This document shows positions 42,891 through 51,630 of a DNA stretch of 64,000 bases, one piece after another. The notes below the pieces were generated by a model. The model had not been told where the DNA came from. It searched no databases and saw nothing but the letters and a program-made list of their open reading frames with translations. The DNA comes from JACKIC01 sp964543795 (lineage in GTDB: Bacteria; Planctomycetota; UBA1135; UBA2386): positions 1 to 64,000 of the forward strand of contig CAZIZN010000020.1 of the NCBI GenBank assembly GCA_964543795.1, written 5' to 3'. A program made the translations under genes and the position numbers. Numbering within the stretch: the first letter of the stretch is position 1; the number at the start of each line of letters is the position of its first letter.

Positions 42891-45356
42891 TCAAATGTCG
42901 ATGTTGGTCGCTTCGAGTGCGTGCTTCTCGATGAACTCGCGCCGGGGTTCGACCTCGGGACCCATCAGCACCGTGAAGATCCGGTCGGCTTCGACGAGGT
43001 CGCTGACCGTCACCCGCCTCAGCATGCGCCGCGACGGATCCATCGTCGATTCGAAGAGCTGCGACGGGTTCATCTCGCCGAGGCCCTTGTAGCGCTGGAT
43101 GTCGAGGTCCTTCTCGCAGTTCTTCTGGATCGCCTCGATGGCCTCGAACAGGGTGGCGGCCGCGTCGCCTTCGTCCTGTTCGTTCGCAGCGACCTTCCAC
43201 GTGGCGCTGCCCGCGGCCTGCGGCCAGTCGATCGGCAAGCCGTTCGCGTCGAGCTGCTTCATCACCGACTGCACCTCGCCGCCGAGATGCAGTGCGTAGA
43301 CCTCGATGTCGGCCTCGTCGCGCCGACACGGCGAGTCGTGTCCTTCGTAGACCACGAGCTCGCGACCCTTCTCGGCCTTGAGCCGCTCCAGTTCGGCATC
43401 CAACTGCGCCTCGGTGTCGACGAAATCGGCGACGCCGCCGCGGATCACGTAGTAGGCCGGCAGCTGGCGATCGGGCACGGTGGCCTGTGCGAGGTACGCG
43501 GCGAACGGAACCGCACCCTCGGCGGGCATGCGGCCCTCGAGCGCGTGCAGCCTGGCGACCACGTCCATGAGGTTGCGCAGCTCGCGGCCGGTCCAGCGCT
43601 TGCCGCTCGCGTGCTCGAGACGCGTGGCGCCGAGACCGAGTTCGGCCATGAGATTGAGCCGATCCTCCTCGGTCACCGCATAACGCTCCGTCTTGCCCTT
43701 CTTGATGCGGTAGAGCGGTGGCTGCGCGACGAACACGTGACCGCGCGTCACGAGCTCGGGCATCTTGCGATAGAAGAGCGTCAGCAGGAGCGTGCGGATG
43801 TGGGAGCCGTCGACGTCGGCGTCCGTCATCACGATGATCTTGCCGTAGCGCAGCTTGTCGGTTTCGAACTCGTCGGTGAGGAAGCCCGTGCCGATCGCGC
43901 TGACGATCGTCTGGATCTCCTCGTGGTCGAGGATGCTGTCGACCGCGGCCTTCTCGACGTTGAGGATCTTGCCGCGCAGCGGCAGGATCGCCTGGTGCCC
44001 CATGCGGCCCTGCTTGGCGGTGCCGCCTGCGGAGTCGCCCTCGACCAGGAACAGCTCCGCTTCGTCGCGCGGGGTCCCCTTCTGGCAATCGGCGAGCTTG
44101 GCGGGCAGGCCACCGCCCTCCAGCGCCGACTTGCGGCGCACGAGGTCGCGGGCCTTGCGAGCCGCCTCGCGCGCGCGCAGCGCGTCGAGCGCCTTGCCGA
44201 AGATCGTCCGCGCGGTGGCCGGAGTCTCCTCGAAGTAGGTGCGGATGCCGTCGCCGACGACCGTCTCGACGACCGACTGCACCTCGCGGTTGCCGAGCTT
44301 GATCTTGGTCTGGCTCTCGAACTGCGGGTCGGGGACCTTGACCGAGACGATCGCGGCGAGCCCCTCCTTGAAGTCCTCGCCGGTCGGCACCGGGTCCTTC
44401 TCCTTGAGCGCCTTCTCCTGTCGCGCCCAGTTGTTCAGGGCGCGGGTCAACGCCGTGCGGAAACCGACCAGGTGCGTGCCGCCCTCGAGCGTGTTGATGT
44501 TGTTGACGAACGAGAACACGTTCTCGTGGTAGGCGTCGCTGTACTGCAGCGCGATCTCGACCTCGTAGACCTTCTCGGGATCCTCTTCCGAGGGCATGCG
44601 CCGCCGGAAGTAGATGACGTCCTTGTGCAACGCGTTCTTGCCCGTGTTGAGGTCCTTGACGAACTCGACCAGGCCCTCGGGGAAGAGGAACTCCTCGCCC
44701 TTGTCGATGCGCTCGTCGAACAGCGTGATGCGCAACCGCGTGGCCCCCATCAGGTAGGCGAGCTCGCGCAGGCGCTTGCGCAGCACGTCGTACGAGAACT
44801 CCGTGGCCTCCATGATGGTCGGGTCGGCCTTGAAGCGCAGCAGCGTGCCGGTGACCTCCTGCGGCACCGAGCCGATGACCTTGAGGTCGCCGGCGGGCTG
44901 CCCCTTCATGTAGGTCTGGCGGTGGATCTTGCCGTCGCGGTAGACCTCGACGTCGAGCACCTCGGCCAGCGCGCAGACGCAGCTGATGCCGACGCCGTGC
45001 AGGCCGCCGGACACCTTGTAGCTGCCCTTGTCGAACTTGCCGCCCGAGTGCAGCTTGGTCAGGATCACCTCGAGGGCAGGCTTGCCGCTCTCGTGCATGT
45101 CGACCGGGATGCCGCGGCCGTTGTCCTTGACCGAGATCGAGCCGTCCTTGTGCACGCGCACGTCGATGCGGTCGGCCTTGCCGGCGAGCGCCTCGTCGAC
45201 CGAGTTGTCGACGACCTCCCATACCAGGTGGTGCAGGCCCTTCAGCCCGGTGTCGCCGATGTACATCGCGGGCCGCTTGCGGACGGCGTCGAGACCTTCG
45301 AGGACCTTGATCGAACTGGCGTCGTAGCGCGCTTCTTGGTTCTTTGCTTCAGACAT
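42891..45356 (-). CDS. gyrB: DNA gyrase subunit B
   Basis: An 821-residue GyrB. GHKL ATPase: EVVDNSVDEALAG and VKDNGRGIPVD; transducer; TOPRIM with FLVEGDSAGGTAKQGR and TDADVDGSHIRTLLL. The C-terminus has PSQLFESTMDPSRRML typical of the GyrB tail. With GyrA it introduces negative supercoils. Eight bases of its start overlap the stop of the DUF721 gene (45349-45356), so it is translationally coupled in the dnaN-DUF721-gyrB unit. gyrA is not in this window. Confidence 0.97.
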   Translation of the reverse strand: MSEAKNQEARYDASSIKVLEGLDAVRKRPAMYIGDTGLKGLHHLVWEVVDNSVDEALAGKADRIDVRVHKDGSISVKDNGRGIPVDMHESGKPALEVILTKLHSGGKFDKGSYKVSGGLHGVGISCVCALAEVLDVEVYRDGKIHRQTYMKGQPAGDLKVIGSVPQEVTGTLLRFKADPTIMEATEFSYDVLRKRLRELAYLMGATRLRITLFDERIDKGEEFLFPEGLVEFVKDLNTGKNALHKDVIYFRRRMPSEEDPEKVYEVEIALQYSDAYHENVFSFVNNINTLEGGTHLVGFRTALTRALNNWARQEKALKEKDPVPTGEDFKEGLAAIVSVKVPDPQFESQTKIKLGNREVQSVVETVVGDGIRTYFEETPATARTIFGKALDALRAREAARKARDLVRRKSALEGGGLPAKLADCQKGTPRDEAELFLVEGDSAGGTAKQGRMGHQAILPLRGKILNVEKAAVDSILDHEEIQTIVSAIGTGFLTDEFETDKLRYGKIIVMTDADVDGSHIRTLLLTLFYRKMPELVTRGHVFVAQPPLYRIKKGKTERYAVTEEDRLNLMAELGLGATRLEHASGKRWTGRELRNLMDVVARLHALEGRMPAEGAVPFAAYLAQATVPDRQLPAYYVIRGGVADFVDTEAQLDAELERLKAEKGRELVVYEGHDSPCRRDEADIEVYALHLGGEVQSVMKQLDANGLPIDWPQAAGSATWKVAANEQDEGDAAATLFEAIEAIQKNCEKDLDIQRYKGLGEMNPSQLFESTMDPSRRMLRRVTVSDLVEADRIFTVLMGPEVEPRREFIEKHALEATNIDI

Positions 45357-45651
45357 GTCCCGTGCCTCCCAGCCGGAACGTCAGCTGGGCGATCGGTTGT
45401 TGAGGTAGGAGTGCGTTGATGGCGAGCCGCAGTTCTTCGCGGCGGAAGCCCGAGAGTTCGGCGAACAAGGGCGCCGAGTCCACCTCGACGACGAGCTTGC
45501 CGTTGCGCCAGCCGACCAACTGACAGTGGTCGCGATGCGCCGGAGGCAGGACCTGTTCGAGCGCGTCGGCGTAGGCACGCCGTGCCGTGCTGCGGCCGGT
45601 CTGCCGCAGGATGTCCTTCAGGAAGTCGCCGGCTCGCTGGGGTTCCGCCAA
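45349..45651 (-). CDS. DciA-like DUF721 protein
   Basis: A 100-residue DUF721/DciA-type protein. It contains LPPAHRDHCQLVGWRNGKLVVEVDSAPLFAELSGFRREELRLAIN, the conserved DUF721 core with alternating strands and a basic loop; N-terminal FLKDILRQTG precedes it. DciA is the ancestral replicative helicase operator in bacteria lacking DnaC/DnaI, aiding DnaB loading. It sits where recF lies in the common dnaA-dnaN-recF-gyrB order, and recF is not seen. Its start is 28 bp from the dnaN stop, and it overlaps gyrB by 8 bp. Confidence 0.85.
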   Translation of the reverse strand: MAEPQRAGDFLKDILRQTGRSTARRAYADALEQVLPPAHRDHCQLVGWRNGKLVVEVDSAPLFAELSGFRREELRLAINALLPQQPIAQLTFRLGGTGHV

Positions 45652-45679
45652 GGGTCTGGGATGGGCCGCGGGAACGGCG

Positions 45680-46774
45680 CTAGGCGCCGCTGATCGGCAT
45701 CACCACGTAGGTGAACGATTCGCCGAGGGTGAACTTCGCCGGCATCGAGTCGTCGGACATGTCGAGCCGGACCTGGTCCAGTTCGCAGGCCCGCAACGCC
45801 TCGAGGATGTAGTCGGGGTTCAGGTTGATGCTGCCGCCCGCCCCCTTGACGTCGACGTCGATCGACACGTCGGCACGGCCGCGCGCGGAGCTCTCGGCGG
45901 TCATGCGCAACGTCTGTTCGCCCACTTCGAAGCGGACCATGCGCATGTCGTTCGCCGACAGGATCGCCGCCCGCCGCAGCGCGCTCTCGAGCAGCGCCTT
46001 CTGCACCTCGACCGTGGTGTCGGCCGACTTCGGCAGCACACCTTCGTAGTCGGGGAAACGGGTCTCGAGCAGCTGGCTCACGAGCTGGGTCCGGCCGCAG
46101 GTGAAGACGATCTGCTTGTCGCTGACGTCGATGCGCACCGGCTCCTTGCTGTTCTCGGGCAGGGCCCTGCTGAGCGTGTTCAGCGCCCGCAGGGGCACCA
46201 CGACCTTGAAGGTCGTCTTGACGTCGATGTTCTCGTAGCTGATCGCCAGACGCCGGCCGTCGGTCGCCACCATGCGCACGCAGCCGCCGGCCGAGTCGAG
46301 CAGCACGCCGTTGATCGCGTAGCGGGTCTCCTCGCGCGCCGCGGCGAACACCGTCTCCCGGATCATGCGCTGCATGGCGCTGGACGGCAGTTCGAGCCGC
46401 TTGGACGACTCGACCTTGCTCTCGGAGGGGAACTGCTCGGGATCCTCGCCGAGCAGCACGAACGAGCCGCCGCCGCTCTCGATCCGGCAACGCTGGTCGG
46501 AGCTCTCCAGCGTCACGGTCGGGTCGCCCAGTTCGCGCAGCAGGGCGCTCGTCTCGCGCGCCGGCAGCAGCACGCTGCCCTGGCGGGACACCTTGACCGC
46601 ATCGAGCTGCACCTTGGCGGCCATCTCGAGGTCGGTGGCGAACAGGACGATGCCGTCGCTGTCGGCCCGAACGAGCAGGTTGTGCAGGATCGGTTTCGTC
46701 GTCTTCACCGGCACGACGGAGGAGACCACGTTCACGGCTTCCTGAAGTGCGGTCCGGTCGCAGAGGATCTTCAT
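45680..46774 (-). CDS. dnaN: DNA polymerase III sliding clamp (beta subunit)
   Basis: A 364-residue beta clamp, ring-forming processivity factor of DNA polymerase III. Three clamp domains are visible, with LSSAMQRMIRETVFAAA, RYAINGVLLD and VRMVATDGRRLAI in the middle domain, and the C-terminal MPAKFTLGESFTYVVMPI ending in MPISGA. Length is normal. The start at 46774 (MKILCDRTALQEAV) is standard. There is a 645 bp gap to dnaA upstream; on its leading side, 95 bases before the ATG, lies an AT-rich inverted repeat (46869-46893). Confidence 0.96.
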   Translation of the reverse strand: MKILCDRTALQEAVNVVSSVVPVKTTKPILHNLLVRADSDGIVLFATDLEMAAKVQLDAVKVSRQGSVLLPARETSALLRELGDPTVTLESSDQRCRIESGGGSFVLLGEDPEQFPSESKVESSKRLELPSSAMQRMIRETVFAAAREETRYAINGVLLDSAGGCVRMVATDGRRLAISYENIDVKTTFKVVVPLRALNTLSRALPENSKEPVRIDVSDKQIVFTCGRTQLVSQLLETRFPDYEGVLPKSADTTVEVQKALLESALRRAAILSANDMRMVRFEVGEQTLRMTAESSARGRADVSIDVDVKGAGGSINLNPDYILEALRACELDQVRLDMSDDSMPAKFTLGESFTYVVMPISGA

Positions 46775-46868
46775 CGCGCGTCGCTGGGAGCTGGCTCTTC
46801 GGTGTCTTGGTCGGCGCCCGCCGTGGCGCGCCGGGATCGTCGCGACGCTGCGGCACGAAGAAGAGTGT

Positions 46869-46893
46869 GTGATGAGAATATCTCACTCATCAC
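46869..46893. promoter_or_regulatory. AT-rich inverted repeat upstream of dnaN
   Basis: GTGATGAG (46869-46876) and CTCATCAC (46886-46893) form perfect 8 bp arms around AATATCTCA. The centre also gives TGAGA-ATA-TCTCA. It stands out as low-G+C in its surroundings and lies about 95 bases before dnaN, so it may be an operator or part of the replication origin. Confidence 0.5.
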
Positions 46894-47240
46894 CAGTCCT
46901 CCGTGGCGTCACGAGTGTGAGGAGAGTAGCCGGCGAAAGCCCGCGGAACCACGCATTCCGCGGCTTGCAGGGCTGTTCTTCCGCGGTGGGAAACCGGTTG
47001 GAGAACGCTCCTCCGTCGGTCCACTTCTCCGCATCGTCCGCGCCGTGCGGCCGCAGCTCCGCGTCGGTGGTCGAGAACGTTGCAGAGGACTTCAGCATCT
47101 GACCAGGAAGCCTCCCAGGGCAATGCACGGATCTCGCGACACACGGCACCACCGCAGGTGCCGCAGCGACGAGAACGAGGGGACTAGCCGTCAAAAGATC
47201 GACCGCGCACGCGACGCGATGCCCGATGGCGGGCTGGTTG

Positions 47241-47310
47241 CGTTGCGCCGGAGTGAGTCCCCGCGTCGCGATGGCGAGGGGACACTGAGCGAGTTCGCCT
47301 CTCGGGCGAA
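47241..47310. repeat. 70 bp direct repeat, copy 1
   Basis: Matches copy 2 (47345-47414) with one mismatch (cgttgcgccgg versus cgttgcgctgg), offset 104 bases. It contains GTCCCC/GGGGAC inverted arms around a CGCGTCGCG centre and then GCGAGTTCGCC-TCTCG-GGCGAA. Two hairpins per unit are consistent with a REP-like intergenic element. Confidence 0.9.
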
Positions 47311-47344
47311 GTCGTGGACCGTCATCGCCGCGGGGCTGGATGGT

Positions 47345-47414
47345 CGTTGCGCTGGAGTGAGTCCCCGCGTCGCGATGGCGAGGGGACACTGAGCGAGTTC
47401 GCCTCTCGGGCGAA
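47345..47414. repeat. 70 bp direct repeat, copy 2, abutting the dnaA stop
   Basis: Second copy of the element at 47241-47310, ending 6 bases before the dnaA stop codon (47422-47420). In this copy the right-hand hairpin is longer and includes the dnaA stop. Confidence 0.9.
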
Positions 47415-47422
47415 CTCGCTCA
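47390..47422. terminator. 14 bp-stem hairpin overlapping the dnaA stop codon
   Basis: TGAGCGAGTTCGCC (47390-47403), loop TCTCG, GGCGAACTCGCTCA (47409-47422): perfect 14 bp arms. The last three bases of the right arm are the dnaA stop. There is no T-run on the minus strand side, so an intrinsic terminator is possible but not classic; it could stabilise the dnaA transcript end. Confidence 0.5.
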
Positions 47423-48958
47423 CCGAAAGGAACGCGTCAGCAGACGGTTGCTCAGGCCGTCGAGCATGTCCTTGAACATGCGATCCTTCTTGCCGCGTTC
47501 GCCGATCTTGTTGACCGCGTAGAGCACGGTCGTGTGGTCGCGGTTGCCGAAGATGCGGCCGATGTCGTCGAGCGAGCTCTCGGTGTGTTCGCGCAGCAGG
47601 TACATCGCGATCTGCCGCGGCTGGCTCACGGTCTGGGTGCGGCCCTTGCCCGTCAGCTCGCGCGCCGAGATCGCGAACTCGGTGGTGATCAGGGTCATGA
47701 TGTCGTCGACCGACACCTGCGCCTGGCGCGTCAGCATGCCGCGCATGCAGCTCTCCGCGAGACCGATGGTCACCGGCTGATTCGTGATGGCGGCCACGCC
47801 CACCACCTTGATCACGGCCCCTTCGAGTTCGCGGATGTTCGAGGTCACGCGTTCGGCGAGGAACAGCGCCACGTCCTCGGGCAGGTCGACGTTGCGACCC
47901 TTCGCCTTGCGGCGCACGATCGCCGCGCGCGTCTCGACTGCCGGCGCCTGCACCTCCGCGACCATGCCCCACTTGAAGCGCGAGACGAGCCGGTCCTCGA
48001 TCGTCGGGATCTCGGCGGCCGGCCGGTCCGAGGACAGCACGATCTGCTTCTGCGCGTCGTAGAGCGCGTTGAACGTGTGGAAGAACTCGTCCTGGGTCTT
48101 GTCCTTGTTGGCCAGGAACTGCACGTCGTCGATCACGAGCATGTCGGCGCTGCGATAGAACTCGCGGAACGCGTCGATCTCGTGGTTCTGGATCGCCTGG
48201 ATGTACGAGTTCGTGAAGTCCTCGCAGCTCAGGTAGAAGACGCGGGCGTTGGGGTCGCGGCGCAGCACCGTGTGGCAGATGGCCTGCAGCAGGTGCGTCT
48301 TGCCGAGGCCGACGCTGCCGTGCACGAAGAGCGGGTTGAAGGCGCAACCCGGGTTCTCGGCCGTGGCCAGCGCCGAGGCGTGCGCGAACTGGTTGCACGA
48401 GCCGACGACGAACTTGTCGAACGTGTAGTTCGGGTTCAACTGCGCGGGCGAACGTCGGCGGAAGGACGGGCCCTCGGGCTTCGCCGGCGCGCCGGGTTGA
48501 GCGCTCGAGCGGCGCTCCGGTTCGGGCAGCCGGACCTCCGGGTGCCGGGCTCCCGGGTGACGCGACGACTCGGACGCGACGCGACCCGGACCGGTGCCTT
48601 CCGAACGGACCGGACCGGCACCCTCCGGACGGAACTGCGGATCGAGGAAGCGCAGGCTGTCCCAGTCGTCTTCGGGACGCTGGCTCAGGATCACGCGGCG
48701 GTTCGGTCCGCCGAGCGCCTGAACGGACTCCTGCAGCACGCCGAGGTAGCTGCGCTGGAGCCAGTCGCGGACGAACTGGCTGGTCACGGAGAGTTCGACA
48801 TCCCGCTGGTCGACCCGGGCGACGTTCAGCGAACGGAACCAGGTCTCCAGCTGCTCACGGCGCACGCGGGTCGCCAACTGCTGCAGCAGGGATCGCAGGA
48901 GGTCCTGATCGATCGACTCGGGACCCGGATCCGGAATGCAGGCATCTACCATGGGCAT
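47420..48958 (-). CDS. dnaA: Chromosomal replication initiator protein
   Basis: A 512-residue DnaA. Domain I (residues 15-100) includes LRREQLETWFRSL; domain II is a Pro/Arg/Glu-rich linker of about 80 residues. Domain III is the AAA+ ATPase with Walker A VHGSVGLGKTHLLQ and Walker B MLVIDDVQFLANK. Domain IV binds the DnaA box, with FGNRDHTTVLYAVNKI matching the signature. It opens the origin and loads helicase. Transcribed leftward ahead of dnaN. The ATG at 48958 lies 30 bases after a region without strong SD; the second Met codon two residues later is an alternative. Confidence 0.97.
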   Translation of the reverse strand: MPMVDACIPDPGPESIDQDLLRSLLQQLATRVRREQLETWFRSLNVARVDQRDVELSVTSQFVRDWLQRSYLGVLQESVQALGGPNRRVILSQRPEDDWDSLRFLDPQFRPEGAGPVRSEGTGPGRVASESSRHPGARHPEVRLPEPERRSSAQPGAPAKPEGPSFRRRSPAQLNPNYTFDKFVVGSCNQFAHASALATAENPGCAFNPLFVHGSVGLGKTHLLQAICHTVLRRDPNARVFYLSCEDFTNSYIQAIQNHEIDAFREFYRSADMLVIDDVQFLANKDKTQDEFFHTFNALYDAQKQIVLSSDRPAAEIPTIEDRLVSRFKWGMVAEVQAPAVETRAAIVRRKAKGRNVDLPEDVALFLAERVTSNIRELEGAVIKVVGVAAITNQPVTIGLAESCMRGMLTRQAQVSVDDIMTLITTEFAISARELTGKGRTQTVSQPRQIAMYLLREHTESSLDDIGRIFGNRDHTTVLYAVNKIGERGKKDRMFKDMLDGLSNRLLTRSFR

Positions 48959-49080
48959 TGGCAGGTTCTTTCGAAGGGGGTCACGCCCGGTACAGACCGG
49001 TGGCCTCGAGGGATCTGGCGGAGCACCAACATCCGGCCCGAGCAGCGGCTGCCGGTCGGGTGGATGTTTCTACAAGTGAT

Positions 49081-49105
49081 CGTGGCTACGGAGGTTGTAG
49101 CCACG
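49081..49105. promoter_or_regulatory. Perfect 9 bp inverted repeat upstream of dnaA
   Basis: CGTGGCTAC (49081-49089), spacer GGAGGTT, GTAGCCACG (49097-49105). It lies about 125 bases before the dnaA start and may be an operator or hairpin in the dnaA leader. Confidence 0.5.
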
Positions 49106-49201
49106 TGGCGACGATCGGACGAGACGGTCTGGACGAGACGGGTGGGGTTGGTTGAAGCACCGCGCGCTGGCTAGGCATCCATCGTGCGGTTCCTCGACGA
49201 C

Positions 49202-49246
49202 CCCCGTGTTCTTAGCGGGGCACCCTGCTCTTGCAAGCACACGGGG
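49202..49246. other. Nested stem-loop upstream of dnaA, possible structured RNA
   Basis: CCCCGTGT (49202-49209) pairs with ACACGGGG (49239-49246). Inside, AGCGGG and CCCTGCT can form a second helix with one bulge. No T-run follows on either strand, so a terminator of the cysteine desulfurase gene is unlikely in classic form. It does not match tRNA, SRP RNA, RNase P or tmRNA signatures that I know. Confidence 0.4.
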
Positions 49247-49369
49247 CCAACTTTGCACCGCTCCACCACCAGCCCGGTTCACAAGGACTTCACGCGTTCT
49301 GCACGCTCGTCGCAGGAAGATCAACCACTTGGAACGGACGCACGGCGCGACGCGCGCACCCGTTCGTCG

Positions 49370-50485
49370 TCAGGTTTTTTTCTGTCGCGCGGCGACGAGC
49401 GCACCGACGCGTGCGCCGACCTCGCGCAGTGCAGCCTCGCGCGAGGTCCAGTCGAAGCTGAAGCGCACGCAGCTGCGCGCCGCGGCGTCGTCGAGTCCGA
49501 TGGCGCGCAGCACCCGCGGTGGCGTCGGTGCGCCCGACGAGCACGCGGAGCCGTGCGAGGCGTAGACGCCGGCGAGGTCGAGAGCCGGCAGCAGGGAGCG
49601 CCCCTCGAGGCCGGGGAAGAACACCATCGCCGTGTTGGGCAAGCTCGACTCGAGCGGCGTGAGCACGCGGTGCTGCGCACCCGTGTCGACGAGGCCGCGC
49701 AGGAACGCCGCGCGGTTCGCTGCCATGACCGCGGCTCGCTGCGGGCCTTCGCGCACGGCGCGTTCGATCGCCAGCGCGTTCGCGGCGGCGAGCGCGGGGC
49801 CCTGCGTGCCGGGGCGCAGGCCGAACTCCTGGCCGCCGCCGCGCAGCAGCGGCCGCAGCGCGGCGGTGAGACCGCGGCCGACCAGCGCGCCGCTGCCGCG
49901 CAGGCCGCCGCACTTGTGGGGCGACAGCACGACGGCTCGGGCCGTGCGCAGGACGTCGTCGAGCGGCACGCGCCCGAGCGTCTGCGCGGCGTCGACGACG
50001 AGCGGCACACACATCTCGTCGGCGAGTGCGGCGGCTGCCGCGATGGGTTGTAGCGTTCCAAGTTCGCTCTGCGCGTGCACCATGGCGATCAGGCCGACCG
50101 GCCGATCGGGTGCCGCGACGACGGCGCGACCGACCGCATCGACCGACCAGCGCACGATGCCGCGCAGGCTCGCTGCCTCGAGCACGGCCGGATGCTCGAC
50201 GTCGGCGAGCAGGACCGGCAGGTGCGGCTCGCCGAGCCCCGACACCGCAAGATTGGCAGCCTCGGTGCCGCCGCTGGTGAAGAGCACGTCGCCCGGTGCC
50301 ACGGCCAGCGCCGCGGCGATGCGTTCGCGCGCGGCCTCGAGCACGGCGCGAGCGCGGCGCCCTGGCGCGTGGGCACTCGCCGGGTTGGCGGGGCAGCTGC
50401 GCTCGACCTCGAGGAAGAGGGCCAACACCTCGGGCAGCGCGGCGGCCCCGGCGTTGTGGTCGCAGAACGCGGGCTCCTGGGTCAC
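49370..50485 (-). CDS. Cysteine desulfurase (NifS/IscS-like)
   Basis: A 371-residue PLP enzyme that takes sulfur from cysteine as a persulfide. Seen: CDHNAGAAALPEVL N-terminus, AMVHAQSELGTLQPI, PLVVDAAQTLGR, the PLP lysine in LSPHKCGGLRGSGALV, and the catalytic cysteine in SHGSACSSGAPTPPRVL. The gene starts with GTG at 50485, overlapping the bshA stop (GTGA), so it is made with bshA and may feed sulfur chemistry tied to bacillithiol or serve Fe-S or thio-cofactor synthesis. No iscU/sufU is next to it. Confidence 0.85.
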   Translation of the reverse strand: MTQEPAFCDHNAGAAALPEVLALFLEVERSCPANPASAHAPGRRARAVLEAARERIAAALAVAPGDVLFTSGGTEAANLAVSGLGEPHLPVLLADVEHPAVLEAASLRGIVRWSVDAVGRAVVAAPDRPVGLIAMVHAQSELGTLQPIAAAAALADEMCVPLVVDAAQTLGRVPLDDVLRTARAVVLSPHKCGGLRGSGALVGRGLTAALRPLLRGGGQEFGLRPGTQGPALAAANALAIERAVREGPQRAAVMAANRAAFLRGLVDTGAQHRVLTPLESSLPNTAMVFFPGLEGRSLLPALDLAGVYASHGSACSSGAPTPPRVLRAIGLDDAAARSCVRFSFDWTSREAALREVGARVGALVAARQKKT

Positions 50486-51588
50486 TGCACGACGCGGTGG
50501 TAGAGGTCGAGGTAGAGCCCGATGACCCGTTCCATCGCGAAGTGATCGACGGCCCGCTGCCGCGCCGCCGTGGCCAGCCTGGTGTGCAGGTCGGCGTCGG
50601 TCAGGATGCCGATCGCTGCCTTCGCCATCTCTTCCGGTGCGGCGAACGGAGTCAGGCGTCCGGTGTCCCCCACGACCTCGGCGACGCCGCCGACGGCCGT
50701 GCTCACGCAGGGCACACCGCAGCTCATCGCTTCGAGCATCGACAGGCCGAAGCTCTCGGTCTCGGATGCGGACAGGAACAGGTCGGCCTGCGGCAGCACG
50801 TCCTCGAGGTGGTCCTGCATGCCGAGGTGCTCGACCCGATGCAGGCAGCCCAGGTCGTTGGCGACGGCCAGCGCGTGTTCACGGTCGGGACCGTCGCCGA
50901 CGAGCAGCAGGCGCGCCGGCAGTTCGCGCTGGATGGCGGCGAACGCACGCACGACGTCGGCGACCCGCTTGACGGGGCGGAAGTTCGACACGTGCACGAG
51001 GATGCGCTCCTCGTCGGGCCGCTGGTGCCAGCGCGGACCAGAACCCGGCCGGAAGCGGTCGACGTCGACGAAATTGGGGATCACGCTGACCTCCTTGCGC
51101 ACACCGAACACGAGGTGGGTCTCGTCGGCGAGGTAGCGGCTCACGGCGGTCACCGCGTCGGACTGCTCGAGCGCGAAGCGCGTCGGCCGCAGGTAGGCGC
51201 GGTCGCTGCCGACCACGGTGATGTCCGTGCCGTGCAACGTGGTGACGAAACGCAGGCAGCCGCTCTCGCACATGCTGCGCGCCAGGAACGCGCTGACCGC
51301 GTGAGGGATCGCGTAGTGCACGTGGAAGAGGTCGACGCCGGCCTCCTCGCGGACCTCCAGCATGCGCGTCGCCAGCGCGAGGTCGTAGGGCGGATACCGG
51401 AAGAGCGGGTAGGCCGAAACGGCGACCTGGTGGAAGCGGAGCCCCGGCAACCCGCGGCGCAGTCGGCCCGGCCGGTCGTAGCTGAGCAGGTGGACGTCGT
51501 GGCCCTTCGCGGCGAGCGCGTGGGCGACCTCGGTCGCGACGACGCCGCTGCCGCCGACGGTTGGATAACAGACGATCCCGATGCGCAT
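50482..51588 (-). CDS. bshA: N-acetyl-alpha-D-glucosaminyl L-malate synthase
   Basis: A 368-residue GT4 glycosyltransferase, first enzyme of bacillithiol synthesis, joining GlcNAc from UDP-GlcNAc to malate. Typical BshA features: MRIGIVCYPTVGGSGVVATE, HVHYAIPHAVSA, LHGTDITVVGSDRAY, SVIPNFVDVDRF, and the nucleotide-sugar glutamate region SASETESFGLSMLEAM. Its partners bshB1 and bshC lie at 53235-55498. Downstream it overlaps the desulfurase gene; upstream the HATPase-like gene ends 42 bp before. Confidence 0.93.
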   Translation of the reverse strand: MRIGIVCYPTVGGSGVVATEVAHALAAKGHDVHLLSYDRPGRLRRGLPGLRFHQVAVSAYPLFRYPPYDLALATRMLEVREEAGVDLFHVHYAIPHAVSAFLARSMCESGCLRFVTTLHGTDITVVGSDRAYLRPTRFALEQSDAVTAVSRYLADETHLVFGVRKEVSVIPNFVDVDRFRPGSGPRWHQRPDEERILVHVSNFRPVKRVADVVRAFAAIQRELPARLLLVGDGPDREHALAVANDLGCLHRVEHLGMQDHLEDVLPQADLFLSASETESFGLSMLEAMSCGVPCVSTAVGGVAEVVGDTGRLTPFAAPEEMAKAAIGILTDADLHTRLATAARQRAVDHFAMERVIGLYLDLYHRVVQ

Positions 51589-51630
51589 GGGACGGATCCT
51601 ACGCGAGCCGCCGCGCCCGGTCCCTACGAC

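Larger units (their letters stand above)
46775..47419. other. 645 bp dnaN-dnaA intergenic region
   Basis: No gene is supported here. It contains an AT-rich inverted repeat (46869-46893) near dnaN and a duplicated 70 bp element (47241-47310 and 47345-47414) near dnaA. No 9-mer resembling TTATCCACA was recognised in it on either strand, so an origin is possible but not shown. Confidence 0.7.
48959..49369. other. 411 bp dnaA-upstream intergenic region
   Basis: No gene is supported; the short open frames here are not protein-like. It contains two inverted repeats (49081-49105 and 49202-49246). As the region upstream of dnaA it may hold the dnaA promoter and perhaps part of the origin, but no DnaA boxes were recognised. 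Confidence 0.7.

Noticed and set aside
49070..49324. Possible small gene such as rpmH upstream of dnaA
   Set aside because: The translated frames do not match L34 or any known small protein and contain no SD.
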